From: Congregicoccus sp964517665
Lineage (GTDB): Bacteria > Verrucomicrobiota > Verrucomicrobiia > Opitutales > Opitutaceae
Reading direction: 5' to 3'
Assembly (NCBI GenBank): GCA_964517665.1
Contig: CAZFCY010000191.1
Span: forward strand, 1 to 8,732
Length of the DNA stretch: 8,732 nt
Shown here: piece after piece, positions 6,700 to 8,732 of the stretch
Position numbering within the stretch: the first letter of the stretch is position 1
How the letters are laid out: each line of letters begins with the position of its first letter
Notes under the pieces: model-generated
What the model was told of the DNA's origin: nothing
Databases searched by the model: none
The model's input: only the letters and a program-made list of their open reading frames with translations
Made by a program: the position numbers and the translations under genes

Positions 6700-8732
6700 G
6701 TGGTCCGCACAGAAGAGGGCCATCCAACGCCTCGGAGGCGTCGTCTGGGTCTCTTTGCCCTCTCCCTTGGCATCATCGCGGGCCAGGCGCTCGCCGCGGC
6801 GCCGATCACCGTATTCGTTTCGCCGACGGGCAGCGACTCCGCCTCGGGCAGCCAGTCCGCGCCGTTCAAGACGCTTTCCCGCGCGCGGGATGCCGTGCGC
6901 GCCGCCACGGGGCGGACGGCGCCCGGCCAGACGGCCGTTCCCGGCGGCTGGTCCGGCGCGGAGATCGTTCTGCGCGGCGGCACCTATTATCTCGATGATC
7001 CGCTCGTTCTCGACGGCCGGGATTCCGGCTCGGAGGCCAGTCCCGTGATCTATCGCGCCCAGGCCGGGGAGTCCGTCGCCATCTCCGGCGGCGTGCCGAT
7101 CCCACGCTCCGCCTGGAAGCAGGTCACGGATCCGATGTATGCGCGCCGCATGAACTCCACCATCCGGAGCAAGGCCTGGCAACTGGACCTTCGCGAACTC
7201 GCGGGCAAGGGATTGATCGGCGACATCGGCACGCCTGGCGCGAGGCTCGATTTGATACTGGGCGGGACGCGCTATATCCAGGCGCGCTGGCCGGACGAGT
7301 CGTGGGCGCGTGTCGCCTCGGGGGCCGCGGGCAACTATACCGCGGCGGACGATCGGGTGGCCGACTGGTCGCCCACGGGCGATCGCTGGGCGCACGGCTA
7401 CTGGACGGATGACGTGACCGATTCCTGGAATCGTGTGAAAAATATCAATCCCGGCAACCTGCGCATCGACGTGGAGGACGCCGGGAATATAGGCGCGAAC
7501 CAGTGGTTCTCGGTCGTCAATGTTCTCGAGGAACTCAACGAGGCGGGCGAATGGTGGCTGGACACGCAGCAGTCCCGCATCGTCTGCGTTCCGCATTCGA
7601 CGGCGGATCTCGACAATGCCGTGCTCACGGGAACGCCGACCCTGGTCGAGAACGCGGGTGGAAAATGGATCACCTTTCGCGATGTGACCTTCGAGGCGAG
7701 CCGCGCGGATGCGATCAACGCCGTTTCCAGCACGGGTTTCCGAATGGAGCGCGTTGCGGTGCGCAACGTGGGCGGGTGGGGCATTCGCATCGACGGTGGA
7801 TTGTACGCGCGGCTCGGCCATGTCGTCGTCGAGGACACGGGCGAGGGCGGCATCCTGCTGCGCGGTGGCGATCGCCATTCGCTCGCGAGCGCGGGCCACG
7901 TGATCGAAAACTCGGCCGTGCGTCGCTTCGCCAATACCTTCCGCGACGGCAATCCTGGCGTGCGCATCGAGGGCGTGGGCAATGAACTGCGCGACAGCAT
8001 CGTGGAGGATGGCCCCCTGGCGGGAGTCGAGATTTCCGGCAACGATCATTCCGTGAAAGGCTCCGTCCTCAGGCGCCTCAGTCTCGAGTCCGGCAGTTCC
8101 GGCGCGATCCGCGTGGACAGTGGCTGGACCGGCCGGGGCTCCGTCATCGAGGGCAACACGTTCGAGGACATCTTTCATTCCGGCCTGCCTGCCTGGGCCG
8201 AAACCGAAAGTGAACCCGCGGCCGTCCTGCTCGACGAGGGCTCATCCGGCATCACCGTGGCCGACAACGCCTTCACGCGCGCCGGTCGTGGTGTTGTCGT
8301 CGAGGGTGGCCAGAGCAATACCATCCGTGGCAACAGCTTCACCGGCACGGCCACGCCGATCCTCCTGAAAAGCCTTGCCGGCGACACGGCCGCGCTCGCC
8401 CGGTTGCAGGCGGAGCTTGCGGCCGTGCCGCATGGATCCGCCACCTGGACGGCGCGGTATCCATCGCTCGCCAGCGATCTCTCGGATTCGTCCACGCCGA
8501 AAAACAATTCCTTCCGCGAAAACCGCGCAATGGACGTGGACTGGCTCGTGGACGCGACCCCGGCCGCGCGTGCCCACGTCCCGACCGATGATCAAAACTT
8601 CGCCAGAAGCGGCACGCCGACCAAACTCGGCTCGCTCCTCGGCTACGAGGCCGAGGCCGCCCCGATCCCGGTCTCAGGTCTGGTCTTCTACGTCTCGCCG
8701 ACCGGCAACGACAACAACTCCGGCAAAACCCA
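6700..8732 (+). CDS. Secreted right-handed beta-helix protein, GH141-like (3' end outside window)
   Basis: A partial gene: 677 codons are visible and the frame is still open at the window edge. GTG 6700 is the only usual start after the in-frame TGA near 6575. The signal peptide has a basic n-region (PRRRR, residues 11-15), a core LGLFALSLGIIAG, and likely cleavage after QALA (residue 32). VFVSPTGSDSASG (38-50), SAPFKTLSRARDAVRA and IVLRGGTYYLDDPLVLDG then open a right-handed parallel beta-helix. SGG in VAISGGVPIPRSAW and the later beta-helix rungs (about 325-560) match what I remember of glycoside hydrolase family 141, whose characterised members act on fucosylated pectin and on xylan. In that family I recall an Asp before Gly-Ala on one rung and an Asp-Asp on a later one. 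Here the corresponding places read SSGAI (466-470) and LLDEG (510-514), so catalysis is uncertain. Near the end, VFYVSPTGNDNNSG (from about 662) repeats the N-terminal signature, so a second beta-helix module probably follows. Other beta-helix families (GH110, polysaccharide lyases) are not excluded. Confidence 0.85.
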   Translation, partial: MVRTEEGHPTPRRRRLGLFALSLGIIAGQALAAAPITVFVSPTGSDSASGSQSAPFKTLSRARDAVRAATGRTAPGQTAVPGGWSGAEIVLRGGTYYLDDPLVLDGRDSGSEASPVIYRAQAGESVAISGGVPIPRSAWKQVTDPMYARRMNSTIRSKAWQLDLRELAGKGLIGDIGTPGARLDLILGGTRYIQARWPDESWARVASGAAGNYTAADDRVADWSPTGDRWAHGYWTDDVTDSWNRVKNINPGNLRIDVEDAGNIGANQWFSVVNVLEELNEAGEWWLDTQQSRIVCVPHSTADLDNAVLTGTPTLVENAGGKWITFRDVTFEASRADAINAVSSTGFRMERVAVRNVGGWGIRIDGGLYARLGHVVVEDTGEGGILLRGGDRHSLASAGHVIENSAVRRFANTFRDGNPGVRIEGVGNELRDSIVEDGPLAGVEISGNDHSVKGSVLRRLSLESGSSGAIRVDSGWTGRGSVIEGNTFEDIFHSGLPAWAETESEPAAVLLDEGSSGITVADNAFTRAGRGVVVEGGQSNTIRGNSFTGTATPILLKSLAGDTAALARLQAELAAVPHGSATWTARYPSLASDLSDSSTPKNNSFRENRAMDVDWLVDATPAARAHVPTDDQNFARSGTPTKLGSLLGYEAEAAPIPVSGLVFYVSPTGNDNNSGKT
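6702..6741 (+). repeat. Degenerate half element E4 inside a coding start
   Basis: GGTCCGC (6702-6708) pairs with GAGGGCC (6715-6721), with one mismatch and one G-U, around the loop ACAGAA, which differs by one base from the E3 loop. ATCC (6722-6725) takes the place of the CTCC border, and a near-perfect palindrome follows: ACGCCTC-G-GAGGCGT (6727-6741). This order (right hairpin, border, RAYGCC hairpin) repeats that of E1 and E2. It overlaps codons 1-14 of the beta-helix gene. Confidence 0.65.

Noticed and set aside
6284..6741. CRISPR array
   Set aside because: Repeat units differ in length and sequence, are palindromic across their full length, and have no regular spacers; no cas gene is present.
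6547..8178. Open frame of 543 codons on the minus strand
   Set aside because: It is the antisense shadow of the beta-helix gene, whose forward translation has a signal peptide and clear family motifs.

Overview
The window is GC-rich DNA that looks like a member of Verrucomicrobiota, probably an Opitutaceae-type genome. The reasons are a secreted protein ending in two copies of a C-terminal module I associate with exported proteins of that group, an N-terminal PPC-like beta-sandwich of the kind common there, weak or absent Shine-Dalgarno sequences with GTG starts, and intergenic spaces packed with short palindromic repeats. The taxonomic call rests on recognition, not on a search.

Layout, all genes on the + strand: (1) 1-211, a spacer opening with a 33-base hairpin repeat; (2) 212-856, a GbsR/MarR-type winged-helix regulator; (3) 857-1291, a gene-free spacer with a chain of hairpins, including a perfect 24-bp inverted repeat; (4) 1292-2563, a GT4-type glycosyltransferase; (5) 2564-2803, a spacer with a GC-rich hairpin; (6) 2804-6214, a large secreted multidomain protein of 1136 residues (PPC-like, LamG-like, two CBM6, an Fn3-like domain and two C-terminal modules); (7) 6215-6699, a dense cluster of palindromic elements that runs into the next gene; (8) 6700 to the window end, the 5' part of a secreted right-handed beta-helix protein resembling glycoside hydrolase family 141, still open at base 8732, where a second copy of its N-terminal signature begins.

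The genes share a carbohydrate theme: a cytoplasmic or membrane-associated glycosyltransferase, a secreted carbohydrate-binding protein, and a secreted beta-helix protein probably acting on a glycan. The spacers are 435, 240 and 485 bases and rich in repeats, so a single operon is not supported. A shared role in extracellular polysaccharide handling is inference.

The most unusual feature is the repeat biology. The same 33-base repeat lies in opposite orientation at 1-33 and 6284-6316, bracketing the first three genes. At 6322-6741 there is a series of bipartite elements made of 7-bp stems with 6-base loops; stem sequences differ between copies but pairing is kept, and the paired loops covary (CTCCGT with ACGGAG, CTCTGT with a loop ending CAGAG). 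The last such element overlaps the start codon and the signal-peptide n-region of the beta-helix gene. I see no CRISPR array, tRNA, rRNA, transposase or phage gene.
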